Part shown: positions 1 to 10,064 of the stretch, piece after piece
How the letters are laid out: each line of letters begins with the position of its first letter
Position numbering within the stretch: position 1 is the first letter of the stretch
Assembly: GCF_002777825.1 (NCBI RefSeq)
Contig: NZ_MEIR01000080.1
Span: forward strand, 1-64,000
Length of the DNA stretch: 64,000 nucleotides
Direction of reading: 5' to 3'
DNA from: Snodgrassella alvi
Lineage (GTDB): Bacteria; Pseudomonadota; Gammaproteobacteria; Burkholderiales; Neisseriaceae
Notes under the pieces: model-generated
Told to the model about the DNA's origin: nothing
The model's database searches: none
The model's input: the letters and a program-made list of their open reading frames with translations, nothing else
Program-made: the position numbers and the translations under genes

Positions 1-3000
1 GTCATCTACAACAAACACCGCGGACAAATGGTAGCCGTTGCCGAAAACATCACCAGCGCCGGCAAAACCAGTGCCGACCGCAGCAGCAGCGGCAGCAACA
101 TCATCAGCAGCCTGTTGGCCAAATTACCCATTTTAACCGGTTCCATCCTACTCGGACTGGGCTTATGCGTATTGGTAGATAACAATGTCATAGCGGCCGA
201 AATTCATGCCGACTCATCCGCTCCTAAAAGTCAACAACCGACCATCCTGCCAAGCGCCAACGGCACCCCGCAGATTAACATCCGCACCCCGAGCAAACGC
301 GGCGTATCCATCAACCAATACCGGCAGATGGACATCGACCAGAAAGGCGCCATCCTCAACAACAGCCGCAAAAGCACCCAAACCCGTCAGGCAGGCTGGA
401 TACAGGGCAACCCGTGGTTAGCGTCTGGCGAAGCCCGCATCATCGTCAACCAGATCAACAGCAGCAATCCCAGCCAGCTTAACGGCTACATCGAAGTAGC
501 CGGACGGCGTGCCGAAGTCATCATGGCCAATCCGGCCGGTATCAACATCAACGGCGGCGGCTTCATCAACGCTGCCGGCGTTACCCTCACCACTGGCCGC
601 CCTCAGATTAACGATGGCCAAATCAACGGCATCCAAATCAACCAGGGCAACATCAGCATCAACGGCAAAGGCCTTGACAGCAGAGACAGCGACTACACCC
701 ATATTCTCAGCAAAGCAGCGCAAATCAACGCCGGCATCTGGGCTAATAACCTCAACATCATCAGCGGCAGCAACCACATTGATGCCGAAACTCAGCATAT
801 CACTTCCACCCAAAGCAACAGCGACACCAAGCCCAGCATCGCCATTGATACCAGCAAACTGGGTGGCATGTATGCCGGTAAAATCGTCCTGATCAGCAAC
901 GACAAAGGCGTTGGTATCAACAACGCCGGCCAAATCTTTGCCGGTGCTGGTGGCGTTACCATCAGCGCCGATGGCCATCTGGACAACAGCGGCAGCATCA
1001 TCGCAGCCGACAAAAGCACCAATGCCGCCGACATAGCGGCCACCGCCGTTAAAACCAACAGCATCAACAACAGCGGCACCCTTTCCAGCCAGGGCAAACT
1101 GCAACTACAAAGCCAGCAACTGAGCAACAGCGGCCTCATCACCAGCGCCGACGAACTGAACATCCGCAACCAAAACAGCCTGAGCAACAGCGGAGAAATC
1201 AACGGCAGCCGCCTTGACATCATCAGCGGCAGCATCCACAACCAGAATGGCAAAATCATCCAGAGCGGGCAACAAGGATTAAACCTGGAACTGGATCGGC
1301 TCAATAACCAAAAAGACAGCCTGATTGGCTATGCACCACAACCAACCGTACCAGAGCAAAACCCGGCGCAGCCAGATAAACCAGCGCAGCCACCAGTAGA
1401 CGCAGATAAGCAGAGCAAAGCGCCGAGCAGTGCCGAAGGTGCCGGCCAAGCCATAGCCGCACCGAGCACAACCCACAAAACATTCAGCGCCGGTCAAATC
1501 ATCAGCCACAACGACATCAACAACCAAAACGGCCAGATCATAGCCAACGGCGGCATCGACCTAACTGCTCATAACGGCCTGAGCAACCAGGGCACCCTCA
1601 ACCTCAACAAACTGCAAGTAAACGGCGAACTACTAGACAACCATCAAGGCAAACTGAATACCAAACAGGCCGATATCCACACCGCCCGACTGGACAACCG
1701 TGCCGGACAAATCAGCAGCAGCGGCCAGCTACAGATCACAGGCAAAGAACTGGACAACCGCCAAGGACGCATCCAGTCAGCCGAGCGCATCGCCATCGAC
1801 AGCGCCCAAGTGAACAACAGCGATCACGGCGTTATCGCCGCGCAGCAACAACTGCAAATCCACAGCAATCAGCTAGACAACAGCAACAGCGGCCAGTTGT
1901 GGAGTGGCGGACAGAGCGAAGTGCAAACCGGCAGCCTGAACAACAGCGGCGGCGCCATCGACAGCGACCGCCTGCAACTAACTAGCGACGAGCTCAACAA
2001 CCAACACGGCGCCATCCGCACATCCGGCAAACAGCAACTTAGCGTGCGCAACCAACTACACAACCAAAACGGCCAAATCGGCAGCAACAGCGACCTCAGC
2101 ATAACCGCCGGTGATATAAATAACAGCCAGGGCAAAATCATTGCCGGCAAACAAGCCGAGCTGCACACCCGCGCCCTTAACAACCAGCAGGGCAGCATCG
2201 ATGCCGACAGCATCGACCTAACAGCCGACAGCCTAAACAACAATGCCGGAGCCATCCGCAGCAACCAGCAACTAAACGCCCAGATTAGCCAGCACATCAA
2301 CAACCAGCAAGGGCAAATCAGCAGCGCAGGTGACCTACAGCTTAACAGCAACACACTAGACAACAGCGCGCAGGGTAAAATCATCGCTGGCAAACAAGCA
2401 CGCATCCACAACAGCAGCCTCAACAACCACCAAGGCAGCATCGATGCCGACAGCATCGAATTACAAACCAATAGCCTTAACAACCACAGCGGCGCCATTC
2501 GTACCAACCAACAACTTAATGCCCAAATCAACCAACAGCTAGACAACCGGCAAGGACAAATCAGCAGCGCCAAAGACCTCAACATTCACGACCAGAACCA
2601 ACAAAACCTGAGCATAGACAACAGCGAAGATGGCAAAATACTGGCCGGCAACGACCTGAGCATCCAAAGCAAACAGCTCAACAACACCGGCAGCATCGGT
2701 GCTGGTCATAACGCCACCATCCAACTGCATAACGACTTCAACGTTGATGCCGACATCAGTGCTGGTGGTCGCCTGCATCTGAGCAGCCAGGGCAACATCA
2801 GCAACAACCACACCCTTAGCGGAGGCGACAGCGTTGTCGTCAACGCCGCCAACATCGACAACCAGGCCAGCGGCATCATCCAGAGCAACAACCATACCGA
2901 ATTACAGGCCAACAACAGCCTCACCAACCGTGGCCTGATCAACAGCAACGGCACCACCTTAGTACAGAGCGGCAACAGCATCAACAACATCGGCAGCGGG

Positions 3001-6000
3001 CGCATCTATGGCAACCATGTTGCCATCGGCACCCATAACCTAATCAACCAGGAAGAAACCATCGGCAGCGAAACCAAAGCCGCGGTTATTGCCGCGCGTG
3101 AGCGGCTGGACATCGGTGCCACCAACATCATCAACAAAGAACACGCCCTGCTGTCGAGCGAAGGCGATATCGCCATTGGCGGTGCCTTAAACGAACAGCA
3201 TCAGGCCACCGGCATGGCTGAAAGCCTGATTAACGGCAGCGCGCGTATTGAAGCACAGGGTAACGGCAACATCGCCGTCAAAGAATTACACAACCTCAAC
3301 AACCACTTCAAAGTAGAAGAATATCTGGAGAGCAGCAAAGGAGTAAGACAGTTCCAAGAAAAAGGTAACCCCGCTATCTGGGAACATGGCGTAGATGGCA
3401 ATTATAAAAAAAGAGATAAAGAAATCATCTTTACCTTTAACGACGGTAGCAAAAAGGTTTGGAAAAAATATTCAGTAGATGATCTGTACTGGTGGAATTT
3501 CAACCGCAAAATCTACAAACAAAAAGTCACCGAAACCGACCCGGGTGAAATCATCATCGGCGGAGATTTAACCATCATCGGCGATCACTGGCTCAATCAC
3601 AACAGCCGCATCCTCGTCGGAGGCACACTTAAAGGTGCAGAAAACCTGAATCTAGAAAACCGCGAAACCAAAGGACAGCAGCGGATTGAAGAGCATGGTG
3701 AGCAAGGTCGTTTTAAATATAGAAATCCCAAATTCAGTTCAGGTTATATTGACAGTAGATATTTTAAAGTAAATCCATACCACCAGACCATCATCACCAG
3801 TCACGAATTCGACACCCCGGCCAGCACCATCCAGCAACACGTAGCTGCTGGCGGTAACCAAGGGCAAGCCAGCGCAGCCACCCCAACTGACCAGCAAATC
3901 AACATCAGCAACAGCAATAACCAAACCAATACCAACAACAACAATATTGCCCAACAGCAGCAGCACATCAAAACCCTGACTGATACCAACACCAGACTGC
4001 CCAACAACAGCCTGTACCATATCGATCCCAACAACAGCGGCTACCTGATCGAAACCGACCCCGCCTTTACCAACATGCACAAATGGCTGGGCAGCGACTA
4101 CATGCTTAGCGCCCTCGGCCAAGACCCCAACAAAATGCAGAAACGGCTGGGCGATGGCTATTACGAACAACGCCTGATCAACGAACAAATCGCCAACCTA
4201 ACCGGCTTCCGTCGACTGGACGGCTATCAGAACGACGAAGAGCAATACAAAGCCCTGATGAATGCCGGCATCACCTATGCACAACAATATAACCTCACCC
4301 CCGGCATCGCCCTGAGCGCCGAACAGATGGCACAACTGACCAGCGATATCGTCTGGCTGGTAAACCAGACCGTCACCTTAGCCGACGGCAGCCAACAAAC
4401 CGTGCTTGTACCCAAAGTTTACCTGATTGCCCGCGCCAGCGATGTCAACAGCGCCGGCAGCCTAATTAGTGCGCGCAACATCAACCTGCAAAACAGCGGC
4501 AACATAGACAACCAAGGTACCTTAGCAGCGCAGAACATCGTCAACCTAGGCGCCCAGAACATCACCAACAGCGGCACCCTCAGCGCCAACAAAATGGCAC
4601 TTAAAGCCGACAACAGCATCAACTTCAACGGTGGCGTAGCCATCGCCCAAGACCTGCTCGCCGTCAAAGCCGACCAAATCAACCTCACCACCACCACCGC
4701 TAGCTATGGCGATGAGCGCAATGGCGGCACCGTTATCGACCGCAGCGCCGGCCTGTACGTAACCGGAGCCAAAGACAGCATCCTCAGCGTATCCGGTACC
4801 CACGGCATCAACAGCCACGGCGCCGACATCATCAATACCGCCGCAAACGGCATCACCCAGCTGAGCGCCAGCGACGGCAGCATCAACCTTGGCACCGTCA
4901 GCACCGCCACCCACATGACAGCGGGTGAGCGCAGCGACAAAAACCACTGGATCAACCACTATCAAAGCGAAGTAGGCACCAACATCACCGCCATCGGAGA
5001 CATCAACCTACTGGCCGGTGATCAACTGAATATCCGCCAGAGCGACATCGACAGCTACCAAGGAACAGTTAACCTGTATGGCAAAAACAGCGTCAACATC
5101 AGCGAAGGACGGCAGCAAACCGAGCTGGATCATTCCACATACGACAAATCCAGTGGCTTCATGTCGAAAAAAACCACACTGGATCAGTATCAGGCCAACT
5201 ATAACGAAGCCGTAGCCAGCAACATCACCGGTGCCAAAGTCAACATCAGCAGCGATAAAGACATCAACATCCGCGGCAGCAACGTCATCTCCGACTATGG
5301 TACCCTCCTGCATGCAGGTAATGACATCAACATCAGCGCAGCCGAAAACCACTACACCGACCGCCAGTACCACAAAGAAACCAAATCCGGCCTCATGGGC
5401 AGCGGCGGCATCGGCTTTAGCATCGGCAGCCAGAAAGAAAGCGACGACACCACCAGCCAGTCCCTGATCCACAGCGGCAGCAGCATTGGCAGCCTTAGCG
5501 GCAACACCAACATCATTGCCGGCAACCACTACAGTCAAACAGGCAGCAGCGTGTCCAGCCCCAGAGGCGACATCAACATCATCGCCAAACAAATCGACGT
5601 CAGCGCCGCTGAGGATCAGCACAAACGCGACAACATCCATACCTTTGAAAAAAGTGGTCTTACCGTAGCCGTTAACGTCCCCGTGATCAATGCTATTCAG
5701 GCAGCAGATACCGCCATCAAGCGTGTGGGCAAAAGCAAAAACGACCGCGTCAATGCCATGGCTGCCTATAACGCCGGCATGGATAGCTATAAAGCAGCTC
5801 AGGCAGTTACCGATATTGGCAAAGATCCGAAAAATCCCGCCAATGTTAGCGTTAGCATCACCGTTGGCCAACAAAAAAGCCGTAGCGAAAGCCACAGCGT
5901 AGACAACGTCGCCTCAGCGAGCAACATCCATGCCGGCGGACAAGTCAACCTGCTGGCCACCGGCGCCGGCCAAGACTCCAACATCAACATCACCGGATCC

Positions 6001-8316
6001 GATGTAAGTGGCAACCAAGGTACCCACTTACAGGCCGACAACCAAATCAACCTGCTGGCTGCCGAACAAAGCCACAGCGAGCGCAGCAAAAACAGCTCCA
6101 GCGGCTGGAATGCCGGTGTGGCCATCAACTACGGTTCCGATGGTGCCTCTTTCGGCGTGACTGCCGGAGCCAACCGCGGCAAAGGGCATGCTAACGGCGA
6201 CGAAACCAGCTACCGCAACAGCCACATAGGCAGCACCAGCAGTAATACCAGCCTTATCAGCGGCGGCGCCACCAACATCAGAGGAGCCCAGGTTATTGGC
6301 AAAGGCGTCAGCATAGATGCCGCTGAACTGAACATCGAAAGCCTGCAAGACACTGCCAAATACAACAGCAAACAACAAAACATCAGCGGCCAAGTCACCG
6401 TAGGCTATGGCGCATCAGCCTCAGCCAACTACAGCAAGAGCAAAATCAAAGCCGATTACGCCGGCGTCACCGAACAAAGCGGCATCATAGCCGGTGACAA
6501 TGGTTACCAGATCAAAGTCAAAGGCAATACCGACCTTAAAGGCGCCATCATCACCTCCACCGAGACCGCCGAAACGGCAGGTAAAAACCGGCTAAGCACT
6601 GGCAGCCTCACCAGCAGCGACATCAAAAACCACAGCGACTATAGTGGTAGCAGTGTCGGCATAGGAGCCAGTGGCAGCGTTAGTGGATCCTCACTGGGAC
6701 AAAGCCAGCCGAGCAAAAACAATAGCATTAATCTGACCAATCAGGGCGGTACAGGAGCTAGTAATACCGTAGGTTACGGTAGCGACAGTGGGCACGACAG
6801 CAGCACCACCCATAGCGGCATCAACACCCATAACATCATCATCACCGATGAAGCCGCTCAGCAGCAGAAAACCGGCAAAAGTGCCGCCGAAACCATCGCC
6901 GGTATTTACACCGATACCACCAGCGACAACTATGCCGATAAAGCCGGCTATCTGGCCAATAACTTTGACAAAGACAAAGTGCAGGAAGAACTGGATTTAC
7001 AGCGCGAAGTAAGTCAGGAATTCAGCCAAAACATGCAGGCTACCTCAGCGATGATCAATAGCAAAAAAGATCAGCTGAAAGAAAAACTGAAACAAGAAAA
7101 TCTCAGCCCGGAGCAGCGCGCGCAGTATGAAAAAGAACTGGCGCAATGGAATACCGGCGGGCTGATACTGAATGCTATTGGTGCAGGACTGGCCGCACCA
7201 ACCAATAATATAGGTGGCATTATCGCCGCCACTGCCAGCCCGGTATTATCGTATCAGATTGGGCAGTACTTCAAAGGCAAAGATGCCGAAGGCAGCACCG
7301 CTCATCTAGTAGCGCATGCCGTACTAGGCGCAGCCGTGGCCGCAGCGGGCGGCAATGATGCCCTTGCTGGAGGATTAGCGGCAGCCGGAGCAGAGGCAAC
7401 GGCACCAATACTGTCGAAATGGCTGTATGGAAAGGAAGCAAAAGATTTAACAGCGGATGAAAAAGCCACAGTTTCAGCCATAGCGGGGCTAGCCGGTGCC
7501 GCGACCGGAGCGGTTATTGGCGGCAGTATGGTGGATGTGGCGCAGGGTAATCAGGCTGGGCATACGGCGGTGGATAATAACCGGTTGGCAATAAATCACA
7601 ATCAGAGTGACAAAAATGCAATAGATAAATTTAATCAGAAAGTAAAAAAAGAATTAGGAAATAAATTTGAATTAAAAGGTACTGGAGAACTGAACCTACT
7701 AGGATATGAAATAATGGAGTTGGTGCCGATTGGAGACAATACAATAAATAGTTTAAGTCAAGCTGAATTAGATTTTTATAACATGCTAAATAATGTAATT
7801 AAAGATCCAACAGGTACAGCACAGATGATTTTTGTGTATGATGATGATCAAGTATCAGGTGGATCTTGGAAATACAATAAATTTGATGTGGCTGATATGG
7901 AAAAGCTAGATAAAAATCATATTATATTATCAGGAAATGTGTTGATAGCCCACGAGTTAAATGAGCAGCTTGATAAGGACAAATTAAGACTAAAACCTGG
8001 AGAAGGAACGAGTGATGAAAAATTTACTGAATCACACGAACGAGCACTTGATCGTGATATAGAATTTCTACCCCAGCACATTGAAATGGTGACAGAAAAT
8101 TTGATTATAAACGGTAAAAGATATACCAAAATATATAGAGATAAAAATACAGGTAATCTTATTGGAGTTAATCCAAGTACAAGATACACCGAAAATGGTA
8201 GAGAATTAGATAGGTTTGATCCCAAGCAGGATATTATTAAACCAAATAATAAAAATGGTTCATTTACAGTATATTCTCCAAATAACCCACATAAGCCCCT
8301 AACATTAGAATTTTAG
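1..8316 (+). CDS. cdiA: CdiA/FhaB-type two-partner-secretion toxin exoprotein (5' partial)
   Basis: Giant secreted contact-dependent-inhibition/adhesin protein. The frame is open to base 1, and the codons before the ATG at 28 read VIYNKHRGQ followed by MVAVAEN, the end of an extended signal peptide region, so the true start is just upstream of the window. Numbering from that ATG: signal peptide h-region ~40-62; TPS secretion domain ~80-330 with an NPAG variant of the NPNG motif at 168; FHA repeats ~330-1090; a non-repetitive aromatic-rich insert ~1095-1180 and a TDPAFT...KRLGDGYYEQR segment ~1340-1400 (family: receptor-binding/YP-like zone); hemagglutinin repeats ~1450-2330; PT-VENN-type pretoxin ~2375-2514; junction VDNN 2515-2518; toxin tip 2519-2762. 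The tip carries HELNE at 2642 and a second His at 2670, a possible metal site, and is markedly AT-rich. The transporter gene is not in the window. The tip's activity is not identified. Confidence 0.93.
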   Translation, partial: VIYNKHRGQMVAVAENITSAGKTSADRSSSGSNIISSLLAKLPILTGSILLGLGLCVLVDNNVIAAEIHADSSAPKSQQPTILPSANGTPQINIRTPSKRGVSINQYRQMDIDQKGAILNNSRKSTQTRQAGWIQGNPWLASGEARIIVNQINSSNPSQLNGYIEVAGRRAEVIMANPAGININGGGFINAAGVTLTTGRPQINDGQINGIQINQGNISINGKGLDSRDSDYTHILSKAAQINAGIWANNLNIISGSNHIDAETQHITSTQSNSDTKPSIAIDTSKLGGMYAGKIVLISNDKGVGINNAGQIFAGAGGVTISADGHLDNSGSIIAADKSTNAADIAATAVKTNSINNSGTLSSQGKLQLQSQQLSNSGLITSADELNIRNQNSLSNSGEINGSRLDIISGSIHNQNGKIIQSGQQGLNLELDRLNNQKDSLIGYAPQPTVPEQNPAQPDKPAQPPVDADKQSKAPSSAEGAGQAIAAPSTTHKTFSAGQIISHNDINNQNGQIIANGGIDLTAHNGLSNQGTLNLNKLQVNGELLDNHQGKLNTKQADIHTARLDNRAGQISSSGQLQITGKELDNRQGRIQSAERIAIDSAQVNNSDHGVIAAQQQLQIHSNQLDNSNSGQLWSGGQSEVQTGSLNNSGGAIDSDRLQLTSDELNNQHGAIRTSGKQQLSVRNQLHNQNGQIGSNSDLSITAGDINNSQGKIIAGKQAELHTRALNNQQGSIDADSIDLTADSLNNNAGAIRSNQQLNAQISQHINNQQGQISSAGDLQLNSNTLDNSAQGKIIAGKQARIHNSSLNNHQGSIDADSIELQTNSLNNHSGAIRTNQQLNAQINQQLDNRQGQISSAKDLNIHDQNQQNLSIDNSEDGKILAGNDLSIQSKQLNNTGSIGAGHNATIQLHNDFNVDADISAGGRLHLSSQGNISNNHTLSGGDSVVVNAANIDNQASGIIQSNNHTELQANNSLTNRGLINSNGTTLVQSGNSINNIGSGRIYGNHVAIGTHNLINQEETIGSETKAAVIAARERLDIGATNIINKEHALLSSEGDIAIGGALNEQHQATGMAESLINGSARIEAQGNGNIAVKELHNLNNHFKVEEYLESSKGVRQFQEKGNPAIWEHGVDGNYKKRDKEIIFTFNDGSKKVWKKYSVDDLYWWNFNRKIYKQKVTETDPGEIIIGGDLTIIGDHWLNHNSRILVGGTLKGAENLNLENRETKGQQRIEEHGEQGRFKYRNPKFSSGYIDSRYFKVNPYHQTIITSHEFDTPASTIQQHVAAGGNQGQASAATPTDQQINISNSNNQTNTNNNNIAQQQQHIKTLTDTNTRLPNNSLYHIDPNNSGYLIETDPAFTNMHKWLGSDYMLSALGQDPNKMQKRLGDGYYEQRLINEQIANLTGFRRLDGYQNDEEQYKALMNAGITYAQQYNLTPGIALSAEQMAQLTSDIVWLVNQTVTLADGSQQTVLVPKVYLIARASDVNSAGSLISARNINLQNSGNIDNQGTLAAQNIVNLGAQNITNSGTLSANKMALKADNSINFNGGVAIAQDLLAVKADQINLTTTTASYGDERNGGTVIDRSAGLYVTGAKDSILSVSGTHGINSHGADIINTAANGITQLSASDGSINLGTVSTATHMTAGERSDKNHWINHYQSEVGTNITAIGDINLLAGDQLNIRQSDIDSYQGTVNLYGKNSVNISEGRQQTELDHSTYDKSSGFMSKKTTLDQYQANYNEAVASNITGAKVNISSDKDINIRGSNVISDYGTLLHAGNDINISAAENHYTDRQYHKETKSGLMGSGGIGFSIGSQKESDDTTSQSLIHSGSSIGSLSGNTNIIAGNHYSQTGSSVSSPRGDINIIAKQIDVSAAEDQHKRDNIHTFEKSGLTVAVNVPVINAIQAADTAIKRVGKSKNDRVNAMAAYNAGMDSYKAAQAVTDIGKDPKNPANVSVSITVGQQKSRSESHSVDNVASASNIHAGGQVNLLATGAGQDSNINITGSDVSGNQGTHLQADNQINLLAAEQSHSERSKNSSSGWNAGVAINYGSDGASFGVTAGANRGKGHANGDETSYRNSHIGSTSSNTSLISGGATNIRGAQVIGKGVSIDAAELNIESLQDTAKYNSKQQNISGQVTVGYGASASANYSKSKIKADYAGVTEQSGIIAGDNGYQIKVKGNTDLKGAIITSTETAETAGKNRLSTGSLTSSDIKNHSDYSGSSVGIGASGSVSGSSLGQSQPSKNNSINLTNQGGTGASNTVGYGSDSGHDSSTTHSGINTHNIIITDEAAQQQKTGKSAAETIAGIYTDTTSDNYADKAGYLANNFDKDKVQEELDLQREVSQEFSQNMQATSAMINSKKDQLKEKLKQENLSPEQRAQYEKELAQWNTGGLILNAIGAGLAAPTNNIGGIIAATASPVLSYQIGQYFKGKDAEGSTAHLVAHAVLGAAVAAAGGNDALAGGLAAAGAEATAPILSKWLYGKEAKDLTADEKATVSAIAGLAGAATGAVIGGSMVDVAQGNQAGHTAVDNNRLAINHNQSDKNAIDKFNQKVKKELGNKFELKGTGELNLLGYEIMELVPIGDNTINSLSQAELDFYNMLNNVIKDPTGTAQMIFVYDDDQVSGGSWKYNKFDVADMEKLDKNHIILSGNVLIAHELNEQLDKDKLRLKPGEGTSDEKFTESHERALDRDIEFLPQHIEMVTENLIINGKRYTKIYRDKNTGNLIGVNPSTRYTENGRELDRFDPKQDIIKPNNKNGSFTVYSPNNPHKPLTLEF
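2131..2590 (+). repeat. Internal 243-bp tandem duplication in the FHA repeat zone
   Basis: Two consecutive 81-residue blocks begin with GKIIAGKQA at 2131 and 2374. Both then run through LNN.QGSIDADSI and a GAIR.NQQLNAQI segment in the same order. The offset is an exact multiple of three, so the reading frame is kept. This is recent expansion of the beta-helix shaft on top of the usual ~20-residue FHA periodicity. Confidence 0.75.
6561..7580 (+). repeat. Parent segment of the dispersed pretoxin repeat (end of FHA domain to VDNN)
   Basis: This part of cdiA recurs four times downstream, always ending at the same point, the bases tggataataa that encode the VDNN junction (ending at 7580), but beginning at different points: homologous position 7184 (copy at 8863), 7087 (copy at 10732), 6561 (copy at 12904) and 7165 (copy at 15326). 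The copies are nearly identical to the parent, while sequence after the junction diverges sharply except in cassette 5. This is the homology through which alternative tips could recombine onto cdiA. Confidence 0.9.
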
Positions 8317-8343
8317 AAGAAATACGAACATTTAGAGATTAAT

Positions 8344-8871
8344 ATGAAAAATATAATACGAATATTTTGGTTTTCACTGTTTCTAACTGGATGCCATTCA
8401 CAAAATAGATTTCAACAGTTAAATTCGTTAAATATAGATTCAATGGAAAATGATTATAGTCTTATAAGATACTCTTTTCCAATGACGGGTTTAATAAATT
8501 TAGATATACCTAGGAATGAACCTTTAAATGTGTCGGTACGATCAAACTGTATTTTAATACTTAGTGGAAAGCCTGAGGATAATAATAGAAAACCGTATAA
8601 AGTTATATGTTATAAACCTTTTCCTAAAAAGGTTTTCACTCCACTAGGATGTATATACTTTTCAAAATATCAAAGCAAACCCCTAAGCAAAGACTCTGCG
8701 ATCGCACGACATGAAATGGAGTGTCGCCCTGAATATATAGAAAGTGCGGTTAAAGAGCTTGAAGCTCAACCAGATTTAGAAGATATTGCAGTAGATTATT
8801 CTACTGCGAGTGAAAATAAAAAAAAGGTTTATTTATTTATAAAAAATAAACATACACCGGTTCAGGACTAG
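8344..8871 (+). CDS. Cassette 1 immunity protein, predicted lipoprotein
   Basis: Short protein (175 aa) 27 bp after cdiA, in the place of a cdiI. The N-terminus is a lipoprotein signal with lipobox LTGC, so the mature protein is expected to be membrane-anchored outside the cytoplasm. It contains a CILILSGKPE...YKVICYK segment that resembles a segment of the cassette 5 immunity protein (16461-16763), matching the similarity of the two toxins. It is AT-rich like its toxin tip. Its stop codon lies inside the first bases of the next pretoxin repeat (repeat starts ~8863, stop 8869-8871), so the cassette junction shaped its last residues. Immunity function is inferred from position and export signal; no known family was recognised. 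Confidence 0.75.
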   Translation: MKNIIRIFWFSLFLTGCHSQNRFQQLNSLNIDSMENDYSLIRYSFPMTGLINLDIPRNEPLNVSVRSNCILILSGKPEDNNRKPYKVICYKPFPKKVFTPLGCIYFSKYQSKPLSKDSAIARHEMECRPEYIESAVKELEAQPDLEDIAVDYSTASENKKKVYLFIKNKHTPVQD

Positions 8872-9259
8872 CCGCACCGACCAATAGCATAGGCGGCATT
8901 CTAGCAGCGACCGCTAGCCCGGTATTGTCGCATCAGATTGGGCAATACTTCAAGGGCAAAGATGCCGAAGGCAGCACCGCTCATCTAGTAGCGCATGCCG
9001 TACTAGGCGCAGCCGTGGCCGCAGCGGGCGGCAATGATGCCCTTGCTGGAGGATTAGCGGCAGCAGGAGCAGAGGCAACGGCACCAATCGTATCGAAATG
9101 GTTGTATGGAAAAGATGCGAAAGATTTAACAGCGGATGAAAAAGCGACCGTTTCAGCCATAGCAGGCTTTGCCGGCGCAGCGACAGGAGCGGTTATTGGT
9201 GGCAGTATGGCGGATGTAGCTCAGGGTAATCAGGCTGGGCATACGGCGGTGGATAATAA
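8863..9259 (+). repeat. Pretoxin repeat copy of cassette 2
   Basis: 397 bp matching 7184-7580 of cdiA without indels (constant offset 1679). It begins within the 3' end of the cassette 1 immunity gene and ends at the VDNN junction. Confidence 0.88.
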
Positions 9260-10052
9260 TCAATTGGCGTGGAAATTAACTCAAAAAGTACAAGAAAAAG
9301 AAATTGTAGACTTTTTTCATAAAAATCTAGGTAAAAAAGTGAAACTACAACCCAAGCTGGATAAAGATGGTAACCCCATTAAAACCAGTGATGGGTATGA
9401 AATACTGGAGCTTGTTGTTGCAGGAGATATAAATCAGCTAACAGACAAAGAACGAGAAGTATATGCTGCACTAAAAGATATAATTGATGATCCAAAAAAT
9501 ACGGCTAAAGTTACTATCGATAAAAATGTGCCAATGGTAAATACTGGCGATTATGTGAATCAAATAATTGATTTGGAAGATGTTTATGAATATGATAAAA
9601 ATCCGTACGGGATGAGCGGAATTGCCGCAATAATGCATGAACTAGTTGAACAATATGAAAAATCAAAGCATGGAACAGCTATTGGTAGTGCTGGTTACTG
9701 GGATAAAAGTAAGGGTAACCCAGAGCAAGATCCTAAGTCAGATTTTAGCCGAGACCATGCTGTTGCTGTGAAAAAACAAAACACAATTGACAATACAGAT
9801 CGAACTCAGGGAGATATTATGGATAATAATTCAGGGAAACAATATATTATGTTTTATATTGATAAAACAAATAATAAAGTTGTGGGTGTCACAGAACAAA
9901 CAAAAGGTAATCAATATACGCCACAAGAAACAGAATTAAAAACTGATAAAAATGGTTATTATGATATTTGGGTCAATGGGTTCGATTATCGAGGAAATCC
10001 CATTGTTAGAAAAGCAAAATTTAGAATGGTAAACGGACAGCCTAAACTATAA
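8925..10052 (+). CDS. Orphan CdiA-CT cassette 2: pretoxin fragment plus putative H-x3-E toxin tip
   Basis: Coding module without signal peptide, TPS domain or FHA shaft. It holds the PT-VENN-type pretoxin copy up to VDNN (9249-9260) and then a ~263-residue tip. The first available start is a TTG at 8925; upstream homology continues in frame to ~8863 with no ATG, so it may be silent DNA expressed only after recombination onto cdiA. The tip is a divergent relative of the cassette 1 tip: both have YEI.ELV, a K.IIDDP/NVIKDP-like segment, and HELVEQ (His codon 9636), followed 40 residues later by DHAVAVKKQ. The H-x3-E plus downstream His suggests a metal-dependent enzyme, possibly zincin-like, but the second His of a classic HExxH is absent. 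Paired with the exported immunity protein at 10065. Confidence 0.78.
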   Translation: MSHQIGQYFKGKDAEGSTAHLVAHAVLGAAVAAAGGNDALAGGLAAAGAEATAPIVSKWLYGKDAKDLTADEKATVSAIAGFAGAATGAVIGGSMADVAQGNQAGHTAVDNNQLAWKLTQKVQEKEIVDFFHKNLGKKVKLQPKLDKDGNPIKTSDGYEILELVVAGDINQLTDKEREVYAALKDIIDDPKNTAKVTIDKNVPMVNTGDYVNQIIDLEDVYEYDKNPYGMSGIAAIMHELVEQYEKSKHGTAIGSAGYWDKSKGNPEQDPKSDFSRDHAVAVKKQNTIDNTDRTQGDIMDNNSGKQYIMFYIDKTNNKVVGVTEQTKGNQYTPQETELKTDKNGYYDIWVNGFDYRGNPIVRKAKFRMVNGQPKL

Positions 10053-10064
10053 AAAGGAATACTT

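Noticed and set aside
418-1104. Long minus-strand open frame inside cdiA (and similar ones at 1869-2585, 5008-5895, 17809-18471)
   Set aside because: They are antisense shadows of repetitive GC-richer adhesin codons; the peptides are Ala/Val/Gly/Asp or Leu/Ser/Trp monotonous, with no start context.
7951-7965. Calling the tips classical HExxH zinc metallopeptidases
   Set aside because: The second His of HExxH is absent in all four (HELNE, HELVE, HYIKE, HELYA); only the looser H-x3-E plus distant His pattern is supported.
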